Positions 37,510 through 46,036 of a stretch of 64,000 nt of DNA are shown here, one piece after another. Origin of the DNA: an uncultured Myxococcales bacterium (GTDB lineage: Bacteria; Myxococcota_A; UBA9042; DTJE01). The stretch is taken from the NCBI GenBank assembly GCA_903936705.1, contig CAIZWN010000070.1, forward strand, positions 62,001 to 126,000. Direction: 5' to 3'. Position numbers and translations under genes: made by a program. Under the pieces are notes generated by a model, which worked only from the letters and a program-made list of their open reading frames with translations, had not been told where the DNA came from and searched no databases. Numbering within the stretch: the first letter of the stretch is position 1; the number at the start of each line of letters is the position of its first letter.

Positions 37510-38301
37510 ATGGATCCGATTGTGCCCGGTGCGTCGGTGAATCGGATCCTGGGTGTCGTCAGCGGCATCGTCATCGACAACCAGGACCCGGAAGGCTTGT
37601 ACCGCGTCAAGGTCAAGTTTCCCTGGGTCAAGGAATCGTCAGACCAGTATTCGAACGACCCTGATCGCGAAGACTTTCCGTCCGCCTGGGCGAGGGTCGC
37701 GACGATGATGGCGGGCAACCAACGTGGCGCCTTCTGGTTGCCGGAGGTGGATGACGAGGTGCTGGTGACCTTCGAACACGGCGATATCCGCCGTCCCTAC
37801 GTCATTGGTTCGTTATGGAGTTCGGAGGACAAGCCAATTCACGCCAACAGTGATGGCAAGAACAATTTTCGCACCTTCTTCAGTCGTTCGGGCAACGTCA
37901 TGCAGTTCATCGACGAGGACGGTGGCGAAAGGATTGTCATCCAGACCAAGGTGGCGCCGGACGACTCCGAAAAGGCGCACAAGGACCGCGGCGGCCACTT
38001 CATCGTGTTGGACCATTCCAGCGGTGGCGAGAAGATCGAGATATACGACAGCAAGCAGGAAAACTACGTGCTCATCGACTCGGCGAACTCACGCATCGAG
38101 GTCTGCAGCGCGCAGGGCGACATCAAGATATCCGCGCCGATGGGGAAGATCGAGCTGGAGTGCAAGGAGTTGGTGACGAAGTCGTCGATGAACACGACGA
38201 TAAAGGCGGACGCTGCGATGAAGGTCCAGGCTGGCTCGACAGCCGAAATGACTGCCAACGCGTCGATGACGATCAAGGGCGCCATCGTCAAGATCAACTA
38301 G
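37510..38301 (+). CDS. gp5/VgrG-like baseplate spike protein
   Basis: 263 residues. The N-terminal half is the OB-fold of phage gpV/gp5 and VgrG: VSGIVIDNQDPEGLYRVKVKFPW, ARVATMMAGNQRGAFWLPEVDDEVLV and RRPYVIGSLW. The C-terminal half carries ISAPMGKIELECKEL and short repeating beta segments ending in KGAIVKIN, the triple-stranded needle of spike proteins. It lacks the gp27-like domain of full VgrG. Such short spikes belong to contractile injection systems and phage tails, yet no tube, sheath or baseplate gene lies in this window. ATG 37510 chosen for GGAGA and the fold start. Confidence 0.85.
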   Translation: MDPIVPGASVNRILGVVSGIVIDNQDPEGLYRVKVKFPWVKESSDQYSNDPDREDFPSAWARVATMMAGNQRGAFWLPEVDDEVLVTFEHGDIRRPYVIGSLWSSEDKPIHANSDGKNNFRTFFSRSGNVMQFIDEDGGERIVIQTKVAPDDSEKAHKDRGGHFIVLDHSSGGEKIEIYDSKQENYVLIDSANSRIEVCSAQGDIKISAPMGKIELECKELVTKSSMNTTIKADAAMKVQAGSTAEMTANASMTIKGAIVKIN

Positions 38302-38523
38302 CGACCAAGGCAATCTGGAATCACGAGTCGTGTCTGCCTGGAGCCAATCCCCCCTTTTGCCCCGGGAGGTTGCGACGGGTTAGACCCTGGTTCCAGGCCG
38401 GTGTGCGGTCTGCTCTCTTGAACTACCCCTCCCCCAAATCTACACTGCAGTACAACGGTTGGCGGGTGCTTGCGGGGGATTCGTTGTGATCGCCGACCTG
38501 GTGGCGTGATTTGGGGGTGTCAA

Positions 38524-38895
38524 ATGGCCGATCTCACGAAGCTCGAGGACATGCGCCCCGAGAACCTGCTGAAGGAATTCTACAATCGAAACGGCTGCGT
38601 CCGGATCCGTCCTGACGATCCGGAGAAGGGCCGACATGGCGGCGTGGAACTTCGCTTGGTGGTCGGGGACATGACGGAACGCAGGAACGTCCTTGGGGCG
38701 ATGAAGCTTTTGAGCCTTCCGCATGGCAAGGTGTATCGCAAGCAGAAGACTCGGCGCCAGTGGGTCGTGCCTGTCTATGCTCGTGCCGACATCCTGACCT
38801 TTCTGAAGATCGTCAAGCCCAAGAACGCGACCGTCCTGTCAAAGCGCGTCAATGCAACCGTCAAGCGGCGGACCGCCGCCGAGCGCGCGATGTAG
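38524..38895 (+). CDS. Small basic protein of unknown function
   Basis: 123 residues, strongly basic. The middle (ELRLVV ... LGAMKLLSLPHGKVYRKQKTRRQWVVPVYARADILTFLKIVKP) has the spacing of a single LAGLIDADG-like half domain, but the signature helix itself is not convincing, so no function is assigned. It stands 222 bases after the spike gene and converges with FTCD. Confidence 0.55.
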   Translation: MADLTKLEDMRPENLLKEFYNRNGCVRIRPDDPEKGRHGGVELRLVVGDMTERRNVLGAMKLLSLPHGKVYRKQKTRRQWVVPVYARADILTFLKIVKPKNATVLSKRVNATVKRRTAAERAM

Positions 38896-38914
38896 ACCGT
38901 TAATTTCGATAGTT

Positions 38915-40579
38915 CTACAGGCGACTACGAACCAGTGTCAGGGCTTCGGCAGCCACATTCTGCACTTGATCCAGCCTTTCCTGTGCCAGCTTGCGGCGTT
39001 CGTGGGACGCTGATCCAGCAGCATTCTTCAGATTGATGGCAACGTTCAGGAACGCTCCTTCGGCGCCAGCCCTGGCCGCTGCTGCCGCAGAGCCGGCATC
39101 CGAAAGGCATGCGTGGTAGCCGATGGACACCGCTTCCAGTGCCAACTCGGCTACCCTCAGGCAAAGGGTAAGTGTCTCGAACGGCACCGAGGTCGCGCGC
39201 TCGTTTGCCGCATCCAGGGCTGTGCTGCGAAGGGCCTTCTCATCGTCGGTTTCGTGGCGCATCCTTGTCGCGGCCATGACCGACTCGAATGCGATGCTGT
39301 CCAGGTCGACCAGTTCCGACAGGCGCACCCTCAGTGACTGGGCTTCGTCGGCGAGGGCCTTGAGGCGCGGCCGGTCCTTCTGGCGATCAGGGCGGCGGTA
39401 GGTCAGGTTTGCCACCATGGCTGCCAGACCGGCACCAAGCGCCCCGCAAAGGGCGGCGACGGATCCGCCACCAGGGACAGCCGTATCGGCAGATAGGCGA
39501 TTGGTGAACTCGCCAACCGGCAGGTTCATCAGGGTCTTGGTCGACGTGTTCAATCTGTATTCGATAACCTTTTCGTTCGCTACGAAAGGTTTCGCGTCCG
39601 ACAGGCCCAGCGATCGGACTGCAATATGGATCAGATCCGGTTCGGGGGCAGCGGGGGACAAACCCTGCTTTTCGAGATAGTGGCGTCCGGCTGCCAGCAG
39701 CGCTTGTCTGGGCACCAGGCCGACGATCTCGCTGCCGGTTACCTCGACACCCAGCAGCGCAGCCTGACGTCTGGCCTCGTCGTAAACGACGTGCATCGGA
39801 GTGGCTCGGTAGTCGAGAAGATTGACGCTGACCTGTGCGATGCCGTATTCCTCGATCACCCATCCGACGGCGCGAACGGCCTTCAAGACTCCCGGGATCT
39901 TCAACTGGTCACCCGCGGGATCGACCAGGCGCTCGCCGTCGGTGTCTCTGGCCGGACCTCCACACTCTCGCATGCGAATTGCCATGCGGCTGGCCAGCAG
40001 CCGTTCCCGGGTGTTCAGGTTGACGTTGTACGCGATGAGGACCTCGCGGGCCCCGATAACCGTAGCGCCGACCCGCGGATTGAACACCGCCGGACCGAAG
40101 TCGGGAGTCCAGTCGGGGTCGGCCAGCCGCGCCGCCAGGCCTTCGTACTCGCCCTTCCTGATGTCGGCCAGGCTGGCTCGCTGGGGTCTTGTTGCGGCCT
40201 GGTCGTACAGGTAGACGGGGATTTGCAGCTCGCGGCCTGCGCGCTCGCCCAGTCTGCGGGCCATCTCGATGCATTCGGTCATGGTCACGCCGTCCAGTGG
40301 CACGAACGGGCAGACGTCGGTTGCGCCGAGTCGGGGGTGTTCCCCCACGTGCCTGGTCATGTCGATGCGCTCGGATGCAACGCGCATGGCCTGGAAGGCG
40401 GCCTCTTCAACCGCGGCCGGTGCGCCGGCCAGGGTCACGACCGTCCTGTTGGCCGCGGCTCCCATGTCAACATCCAGCAAGGTGGCGCCAGCCTGCCGTG
40501 CCGCTTCGGTGATTGCGCGGATAACCGAAGCGTCGCGCCCTTCCGAGAAATTGGGTACGCATTCAACAAGTCGCGCCAT
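38915..40579 (-). CDS. Formimidoyltransferase-cyclodeaminase
   Basis: 554 residues joining two folate enzymes, as in the animal FTCD protein. Residues 1 to about 330 are glutamate formimidoyltransferase (LVECVPNFSEGRD, EHPRLGATDVCPFVPL, DLIHIAVRSLGLS at the junction); residues about 360-554 are cyclodeaminase (VGEFTNRLSADTAVPGGGSVAALCGALGAGL). It moves the formimino group of histidine breakdown to tetrahydrofolate and releases ammonia to give methenyl-THF. GAGG before ATG 40579 with the fold starting at residue 2; the frame is open to 40849. No hut genes are adjacent. Confidence 0.9.
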   Translation of the reverse strand: MARLVECVPNFSEGRDASVIRAITEAARQAGATLLDVDMGAAANRTVVTLAGAPAAVEEAAFQAMRVASERIDMTRHVGEHPRLGATDVCPFVPLDGVTMTECIEMARRLGERAGRELQIPVYLYDQAATRPQRASLADIRKGEYEGLAARLADPDWTPDFGPAVFNPRVGATVIGAREVLIAYNVNLNTRERLLASRMAIRMRECGGPARDTDGERLVDPAGDQLKIPGVLKAVRAVGWVIEEYGIAQVSVNLLDYRATPMHVVYDEARRQAALLGVEVTGSEIVGLVPRQALLAAGRHYLEKQGLSPAAPEPDLIHIAVRSLGLSDAKPFVANEKVIEYRLNTSTKTLMNLPVGEFTNRLSADTAVPGGGSVAALCGALGAGLAAMVANLTYRRPDRQKDRPRLKALADEAQSLRVRLSELVDLDSIAFESVMAATRMRHETDDEKALRSTALDAANERATSVPFETLTLCLRVAELALEAVSIGYHACLSDAGSAAAAARAGAEGAFLNVAINLKNAAGSASHERRKLAQERLDQVQNVAAEALTLVRSRL

Positions 40580-40593
40580 CGCAAGCACCTCGT

Positions 40594-41025
40594 CTAGTCG
40601 GCCTGCAGGCAGCCTTCGCGACCGCAAACCTGGAAAACCTTCATCACCAGACACGGCGTCCTGTTTCCAGAGGTCCGAACGGATTTCGACAGGCGGCCTA
40701 CAACCTGAACTGTCCGTGGCAGACCAGGCCCAGGGCTGGCGGCAAGGGCCTGGCGAGCCGCCTCGGCGGGCCCTTCGGGGTCCTTCGGTTCCAGATAAAC
40801 TCGGCTCCAGGTCTCGTCCAGCAGTACCTCGAATTCCGGGCAGTCGCACTGTGTCGGGTTCAGGCGCAGCATGAACTTATCGTCGGTAGCATGGGCTTCC
40901 GCCCGCGCCTCGACACGCTCCAGAGCCTGGTTAGCAGGCGAGGTGACCGACGAACTGCAGGCGATCGGTACCAGTGCGCCCAGGGTCGCAAGGCAGCGGA
41001 TACAGGATCCAAAAATCGTCAGCAT
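40594..41025 (-). CDS. Small lipoprotein, unknown
   Basis: 143 residues. Signal peptide with lipobox PIAC near residue 23, then a small domain with paired Cys (CDCPEF; CLVM; VCGREGC) and the possible disulphides they allow. GGAGG five bases before ATG 41025; this GGAGG is one arm of the palindrome CCTCCTTCGGAGG, which might mask the ribosome site. Lies between the UbiA-family gene and FTCD with short gaps, same strand. No known family. Confidence 0.65.
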   Translation of the reverse strand: MLTIFGSCIRCLATLGALVPIACSSSVTSPANQALERVEARAEAHATDDKFMLRLNPTQCDCPEFEVLLDETWSRVYLEPKDPEGPAEAARQALAASPGPGLPRTVQVVGRLSKSVRTSGNRTPCLVMKVFQVCGREGCLQAD

Positions 41026-41047
41026 TGAATCCTCCGAAGGAGGCCGA

Positions 41048-41938
41048 TCAGCCGTAGACAGCCCAGGCAACCACCAGCGCCCATGCCGATATATTGATCA
41101 AAAACGGCAGGTCGCGAACCATTTCATCCGTCGGACTGCGGGCCTCGTCCTTTCGCCTCAGCAAGAACAGGAAGCGGCCGATTCCTGCGACCACAAACGG
41201 TATTGTGGCGACCAGCCGTCGGTTGCCGAAGTAGGAATGGGTCTGGGGTGCAACAGTGTAGAAGGCATAGGCAGCAATGGTCAGGACACCTACGACGATC
41301 AGAGCCACGTCGATGTGATGAAGGCGGTACTGGCGCAGGGCAGGGCGTCTGGCTCCCGAGGCGTCACCAAGCAGTGCAAGTTCATGACGTCGTTTGCCAA
41401 GGCCCAGGAACAGCGCCACGAGGAACGTGCATCCCACCAGGTAGACTGAGATCTCGTCCCCGGCCAGTCCAATTGCCACCGAACCGGCAAGGATTCGCAG
41501 CAGAAACCCGGTGGCGATAGACAGTACATCCAGATAGGCATAGCGCTTGAGGGTCGTACTATAGGCGACGTTCAGCGCCAGGTATCCGGTGGCGGCCAGA
41601 TTGAACGCCCCCCCAAGGAAATAGCCGATCGAGAAGGCCAGGGCCATCGAGAAAAGCCCCCCGGCCAGGGCAGTCTGGATCGACATTTCACCGGACGCAA
41701 TCGGGCGGTTCTTCTTGACCGGATGCAGACGGTCCTTGTCGACGTCCAGTACGTCGTTCATGACGTAGACCGACCCGGAAAGCAGGATGAACACCAGCAT
41801 CCCCAGGGCAGCCTGCATGAGGACTTCGGGGTGGCCTGCCGTGTGCTCCTTGGCAAACACCGCCGGTGCAAAAACAAACAGGTTCTTGACCCACTGGCCG
41901 GGTCGCATGGTCCGCACCAGCGCTCGCAGGGACTTCAT
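41048..41938 (-). CDS. UbiA-family prenyl-phosphate transferase (DPPR synthase-like)
   Basis: 296 residues, nine predicted helices. RPGQWVKNLFVFAP and the Asp-rich NDVLDVDKDRLHP with the following RPIASGEM are the metal/diphosphate motif of UbiA transferases; the combination of RPxQWVKN with the Asp motif is that of decaprenyl-phosphate phosphoribosyltransferases (as in arabinan precursor synthesis). Related enzymes also occur outside Actinobacteria, with unknown products. The start overlaps the nnr stop by four bases. Confidence 0.8.
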   Translation of the reverse strand: MKSLRALVRTMRPGQWVKNLFVFAPAVFAKEHTAGHPEVLMQAALGMLVFILLSGSVYVMNDVLDVDKDRLHPVKKNRPIASGEMSIQTALAGGLFSMALAFSIGYFLGGAFNLAATGYLALNVAYSTTLKRYAYLDVLSIATGFLLRILAGSVAIGLAGDEISVYLVGCTFLVALFLGLGKRRHELALLGDASGARRPALRQYRLHHIDVALIVVGVLTIAAYAFYTVAPQTHSYFGNRRLVATIPFVVAGIGRFLFLLRRKDEARSPTDEMVRDLPFLINISAWALVVAWAVYG

Positions 41939-43476
41939 CGAACGACACCTTTTTCAAGGAGTGCGCCAAGTGCTCGCGGGATCAGATCAATCAGGTCGGA
42001 CGCGAGAACGGAGTGCTCCGTCAAGGTCGAACCGGCAAGATCGCCCGTGGCCCCGTGAAGATACGCGGCGGCGCAAGCGGCCTGGAACGGGGGAATACCT
42101 CGTCCAAGAAGTGCGCCAGTGACTCCGGCAAGCACGTCACCACTTCCTCCGACCGCCAGTGCAGGCCCGCCTGTCGGGTTCAGGGCAAGCCGGCCGTCGG
42201 CCGCCGCAATGACGGTCCCGGCGCCCTTCAGGACAATGACCGAACCCGTAAGGGCAGCAAGGTTGCGGGCGGCGGTGATGCGGTCGGCCTGGACCTCGGC
42301 AGACGTGATTCCCAACAGGCGTCCTGCTTCCCCCGGATGCGGCGTCAGAACGCACTCGGGACCAGTTTGCAGGTTTTTTCCTGCGGCAAGGACGTTCAAT
42401 GCGTCGGCGTCCAAGACTGTGGGCAGGCCCGCGCCCAGCAGGCGTGTCAACAGGGCGTCGATGCCTGGGCGCGTGGATAAGCCAGGCCCAAGGATCATCG
42501 CGGTCTTGCCCGATACAACTGCCGCCAGGGTTGCTTCATCGATTTTCAGGCAATCGCCGGCTTTGTCGAGAATCGTTTCGATCATGACGTCAGGTTCACG
42601 GCCTTCCAGACGGGCAGCAACCTCCCGTTCGGTGGCCACCGTTGCAAGCCCCGACCCGCCGCGCAGTGCCGCCCTGGCTGCCAGGAGGGCGGCGCCGGCC
42701 TTGCCAGCAAGGCCTCCAACGACCAGGACGTGTCCGAAGCGATTCTTGAACGACCCGGCATCTCGTCGGGGAAACGCATGTCGTACGCATTCGGCATCCA
42801 GCAAATCGGCACCTGGTGCCGAGATCAGCGTCGATCTCGGGATTCCGATCGGCACGACCTCTACACGACCGCAATAGCCGGCGCCCGGCCAGGCGAAGTG
42901 CCCAATCTTGGCCGTCCCGAATGTCAAGGTGACGTTCGCGTGCACGCATTCGCCAAGAACCAGGCCAAGGTCGGAATCGACGCCCGAAGGCAAGTCCACG
43001 GCCAATCGAGGGCACAAAAGGGCGTTCATGGCGCGAATGACGCCGTCAAACGGTTCAGTCAGCGCCCGCGAAAGCCCTGTTCCGAAGAGGGCATCCACCA
43101 CAACGCCCCAGGGGCGCAGCCACAGCGCCCGCGGGACGGCATCGGGGGCCTCGACGATGGTGACCGGGAAATGCCGCAAGGCGTTGAGGTTTGCCGCCGC
43201 ATCGTCAGGCAGCATCACGGCTCGTCCCACCTTGACGGCCACCACTTCAACACCCAGGTCGGCCAGGTGTCTGGCTGCCACCCATCCGTCCCCGCCGTTG
43301 TTGCCTGGACCGCACAATACCAGGGCCGAGTTGCAGCCGGTTTCCCTGGCGAGTTCCAAGGCACGGTTCGCGACGGCCAGGCCGGCCCTTTCCATAAGGA
43401 TTCTGCCGCTGATGCCGACGACCTCGATCGTGTGACGATCCAGATCCTGCATCGTGGCGGAAGTCACCAGTCTCAT
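41935..43476 (-). CDS. nnr: Bifunctional NAD(P)HX epimerase/dehydratase
   Basis: 513 residues. N-terminal YjeF epimerase domain with GPGNNGGDGWVAARHL and the catalytic region AVDLPSGVDSD; C-terminal ribokinase-fold dehydratase with TPHPGEAGRLLG and GGSGDVLAGVTGALL. It repairs hydrated NAD(P)H. Length is that of E. coli Nnr (515). Upstream of and overlapping the UbiA-family gene. Confidence 0.94.
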   Translation of the reverse strand: MRLVTSATMQDLDRHTIEVVGISGRILMERAGLAVANRALELARETGCNSALVLCGPGNNGGDGWVAARHLADLGVEVVAVKVGRAVMLPDDAAANLNALRHFPVTIVEAPDAVPRALWLRPWGVVVDALFGTGLSRALTEPFDGVIRAMNALLCPRLAVDLPSGVDSDLGLVLGECVHANVTLTFGTAKIGHFAWPGAGYCGRVEVVPIGIPRSTLISAPGADLLDAECVRHAFPRRDAGSFKNRFGHVLVVGGLAGKAGAALLAARAALRGGSGLATVATEREVAARLEGREPDVMIETILDKAGDCLKIDEATLAAVVSGKTAMILGPGLSTRPGIDALLTRLLGAGLPTVLDADALNVLAAGKNLQTGPECVLTPHPGEAGRLLGITSAEVQADRITAARNLAALTGSVIVLKGAGTVIAAADGRLALNPTGGPALAVGGSGDVLAGVTGALLGRGIPPFQAACAAAYLHGATGDLAGSTLTEHSVLASDLIDLIPRALGALLEKGVVR

Positions 43477-43625
43477 GGTCTAGCCTCCCCGCCGAATGGC
43501 GGATGCCAAGCATATCCCCGTCGCCGCAGGAGGGGAAGGCGCTGCGAGCTGCGCTTGTCTCCGGCTTTGCGCCGTGCCTGGTTGGGAGGTATGATTACGC
43601 GGACAACAAATCGCGAGGTCGAGCG

Positions 43626-44267
43626 ATGTCCCGCCAGGTCTTACCGGTTGCCATCGCCGTGGTGTTCTGGGCCTCGGTGGCGACTGCCCAAAAAGGGCCG
43701 GCATCATCGGCTGCAGGCAAGACGGATGGTCCGGCTGCAATTACCGATGCGGCCAATGCCGTGGGTCCTGACGGCAAGAAGTTGAAGAAGGGTGTCGTCG
43801 TTCTTGCGCCATCGGAAGATGGTTTCCAGGTGGCTGATGAGGGCGGCCAGATCTACACGGCTCGGGGCTACCGAGGCGTCGTTCCCGGTGTCAGAGACCA
43901 GTCTGACGTCAACGCCAAGCGGCCCGAGAACGAGACGTTAGCCGGGACTCGAGCGATTGTCGAGTGGGTTGGCTTTCAGCCGTTCCCTTCATATTCCCGG
44001 GTGTTTGTTCAACTTTCAGGGCGCTTCACTTTTTCGGTGACACGGCCCAAGCCCGACCGGATCGAGGTGCGATTCCCCGGCGCCGACATGTCGACCCCGA
44101 ACGACTCGCGTCACCTGATAGCAAGAGACTTCCCAACCGCTGTTGACCGCATCGACATGTCCCTGGACGCTGACGGTACGATTGTCGTATCCATTCTGCT
44201 GAAGCGGCCTGTCGGCTATCTGTTTCGACAGGAAGGCCGCTATGTGTTCGTGGACATCGAACCCTAG
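43626..44267 (+). CDS. Secreted AMIN-like domain protein
   Basis: 213 residues. Signal peptide (cleavage after VATAQ, about 22), a polar low-complexity linker, then a beta-sandwich from about 110: FQPFPSYSRVFVQLSGRFTFSVTRPKPDRIEVRFP and a closing VGYLFRQEGRYVFVDIEP, matching AMIN domains of PilQ and AmiC that bind peptidoglycan or polysaccharide. GAGG before ATG 43626. First of three plus-strand envelope genes. Confidence 0.7.
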   Translation: MSRQVLPVAIAVVFWASVATAQKGPASSAAGKTDGPAAITDAANAVGPDGKKLKKGVVVLAPSEDGFQVADEGGQIYTARGYRGVVPGVRDQSDVNAKRPENETLAGTRAIVEWVGFQPFPSYSRVFVQLSGRFTFSVTRPKPDRIEVRFPGADMSTPNDSRHLIARDFPTAVDRIDMSLDADGTIVVSILLKRPVGYLFRQEGRYVFVDIEP

Positions 44268-44366
44268 GGCTGACGCAATATTCCTGCCGAACTCGTCATG
44301 CGAATGCGAACCAACCGGAACGATGGTACGATGCCAGCCCAGTGGATTCCCTCAGGGAGGGATCAG

Positions 44367-45326
44367 TTGCGTCGCCGATCGGTAATGTTTGTTGCCGTGT
44401 TCATCGTGTCGCTGGCCACGTCAGGTGCGTCCGCCGAAGGGCTGTCTCCCGAATCGGCGCTGGCTCTGCTGAGGCTGGATCGCAGTGCCAAGGTGCGTGC
44501 ACAGGCCGCGTTGACGTTGCGTTCCAGGGCCGAGGAACCCAATGTCAGGACCGCGCTTGTGGCAGCCCTTGGCGACCTTGATGCAATCGTACGGGCTGCG
44601 GCAGCCAATGCCCTTGGGGCGGTTCCGCATACTGACGCCTTCGAGGTGCTTGCAAGAAGGACCCGGGACCGAGACCCACTGGTGACCAAGTGGGCACGAT
44701 GGGCGCTGAGGCGGACGCTGGCTGCCGCGCCTACCGTCCATGTCGCGCATGTTGGCGTCAAGGTGTTGGCGTCCGGAAAGCATGACGACATGGGGCGCGT
44801 TCTGGAGGGCGCCATGCTGGGCATTCTCCTGAAGACCGGCAGCCGGTTCGAATTGGAGTTCACGAAGAAGACATTCGACTTCTCGACCGATGATCAGGCG
44901 GATTCACCCGCCGCCGGCGAGTCTCGCGGGCAGCAGAAGGCGTTGGAACTGATGCGACAGGGAAAATTTGATGCCGCCGCGCTGAGCATAGGGGGGGCAG
45001 ACGACCCGGATGCGGCGAAGGTTGTCGTTCGCTTTGCAGCCGAAGTCGAGATATCCGATGCGGCATCCGGCAGCACCGCCAGGGCGCGCCTGCGTGTCGA
45101 GACAATCGATGGTGTGCTGGCCTTTGATGTTGCCGCTGATGGAGTGGGAAAGATTCCAGATGTTGCGGCCGAGGAAGTTGACGAATACTCGACCCAGCCA
45201 GGGCCCGAGGAACTGCGCAGCGAGGCCGTAGATGCTGCCGGGCGAGCGGTTGCCGAGGCACTGGTGAGCAGCATGGCCGCCGCCGAAAAGCCTCCTGGTG
45301 AACAGGCTGGCCAGGCGGCTCGGTGA
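44367..45326 (+). CDS. Secreted HEAT-repeat-like protein
   Basis: 319 residues. TTG start 44367 with GGGAGGG five bases upstream; this gives a clean signal peptide (RRR then a hydrophobic core ending GASA). Residues about 28-110 form HEAT-like helices (RLDRSAKVRAQAALTLRSRA, VRAAAANALGAV, VTKWARWALRR). The second half is an alpha/beta domain rich in acidic residues with no known match. In-frame ATGs at 44298 and 44331 lack ribosome sites. Confidence 0.68.
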   Translation: MRRRSVMFVAVFIVSLATSGASAEGLSPESALALLRLDRSAKVRAQAALTLRSRAEEPNVRTALVAALGDLDAIVRAAAANALGAVPHTDAFEVLARRTRDRDPLVTKWARWALRRTLAAAPTVHVAHVGVKVLASGKHDDMGRVLEGAMLGILLKTGSRFELEFTKKTFDFSTDDQADSPAAGESRGQQKALELMRQGKFDAAALSIGGADDPDAAKVVVRFAAEVEISDAASGSTARARLRVETIDGVLAFDVAADGVGKIPDVAAEEVDEYSTQPGPEELRSEAVDAAGRAVAEALVSSMAAAEKPPGEQAGQAAR

Positions 45327-45369
45327 TGATGTCTTTCGGCTGTGGGCCGACGTCGGGAGGGTTGGGGAC

Positions 45370-45990
45370 ATGAATCAGCAGGCGCATAAAGAACAGCGCA
45401 GACGCGTGATGGTCGACGCGGGTTTCCAGGTCAAGTACACGCTGCTGTTGGTGGGCGTTGCGGTGGCGGTATTCGTGGTCCTGGCCGTCCTGTATCGGGA
45501 GGTTCTGCGGGAGGAAAAGGCGCTGCTGGGACTGCAGTCGGCTTCCGTTGCTTCCCAGGAGACAATTGGGGCGGATGACAGGGAATTCAATGACGATCTT
45601 CGCGGACGCGTGGAAATGGACGATCAACGTCGCATCCTGGCGTTGGCGGTCGCGGCGGCAGTTCTGGTGGGGGTTCTTGCCTGGATCGGCATCCACATGA
45701 CGTTTCGTGCGGCCGGGCCTGCATTGGCGGTATCGAGGATGCTGAGGGCAATGGCTTCGGGCGACTTTACGACGTTGCGCAGGTTGCGCGACAAGGACCA
45801 TTTCCGGTTTCTGGAGGAGGACCTTTTTGCCTTGAGGGACGCGCTGCGTCGTGAGGCCGAGGAAGAGGTTGCTGCCCTGAATTCCGCCGAGGAATCCCTG
45901 GGAGGTGGAAAGGGCGGTGAAAGACCCGAAAGCGCGCGTCAGGTGATTTCGACCATGAGGGAACGCAAGGAGCGCCGTTTCGGGTTGTGA
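45370..45990 (+). CDS. Two-helix membrane protein with HAMP-like segment
   Basis: 206 residues. Transmembrane helices at about 20-43 and 96-115 flank a small periplasmic loop; the segment after the second helix (AAGPALAVSRMLRAMASGDFT, about 122-140) looks like a HAMP coiled coil, and a Glu-rich coiled tail follows. There is no kinase or methyl-accepting domain, so it may pass or sense an envelope signal in partnership with another protein. GGAGGG and GGGG upstream of the ATG. Near the end of the AMIN/HEAT cluster. Confidence 0.65.
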   Translation: MNQQAHKEQRRRVMVDAGFQVKYTLLLVGVAVAVFVVLAVLYREVLREEKALLGLQSASVASQETIGADDREFNDDLRGRVEMDDQRRILALAVAAAVLVGVLAWIGIHMTFRAAGPALAVSRMLRAMASGDFTTLRRLRDKDHFRFLEEDLFALRDALRREAEEEVAALNSAEESLGGGKGGERPESARQVISTMRERKERRFGL

Positions 45991-46036
45991 ACGAGGCGGG
46001 CGGCCGATTTCGGCTTGCCGTCCGGAATTAACGACA

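Noticed and set aside
38524-38895. LAGLIDADG homing endonuclease
   Set aside because: Spacing of the middle region is suggestive but the signature helix with its catalytic acidic residue is not visible.
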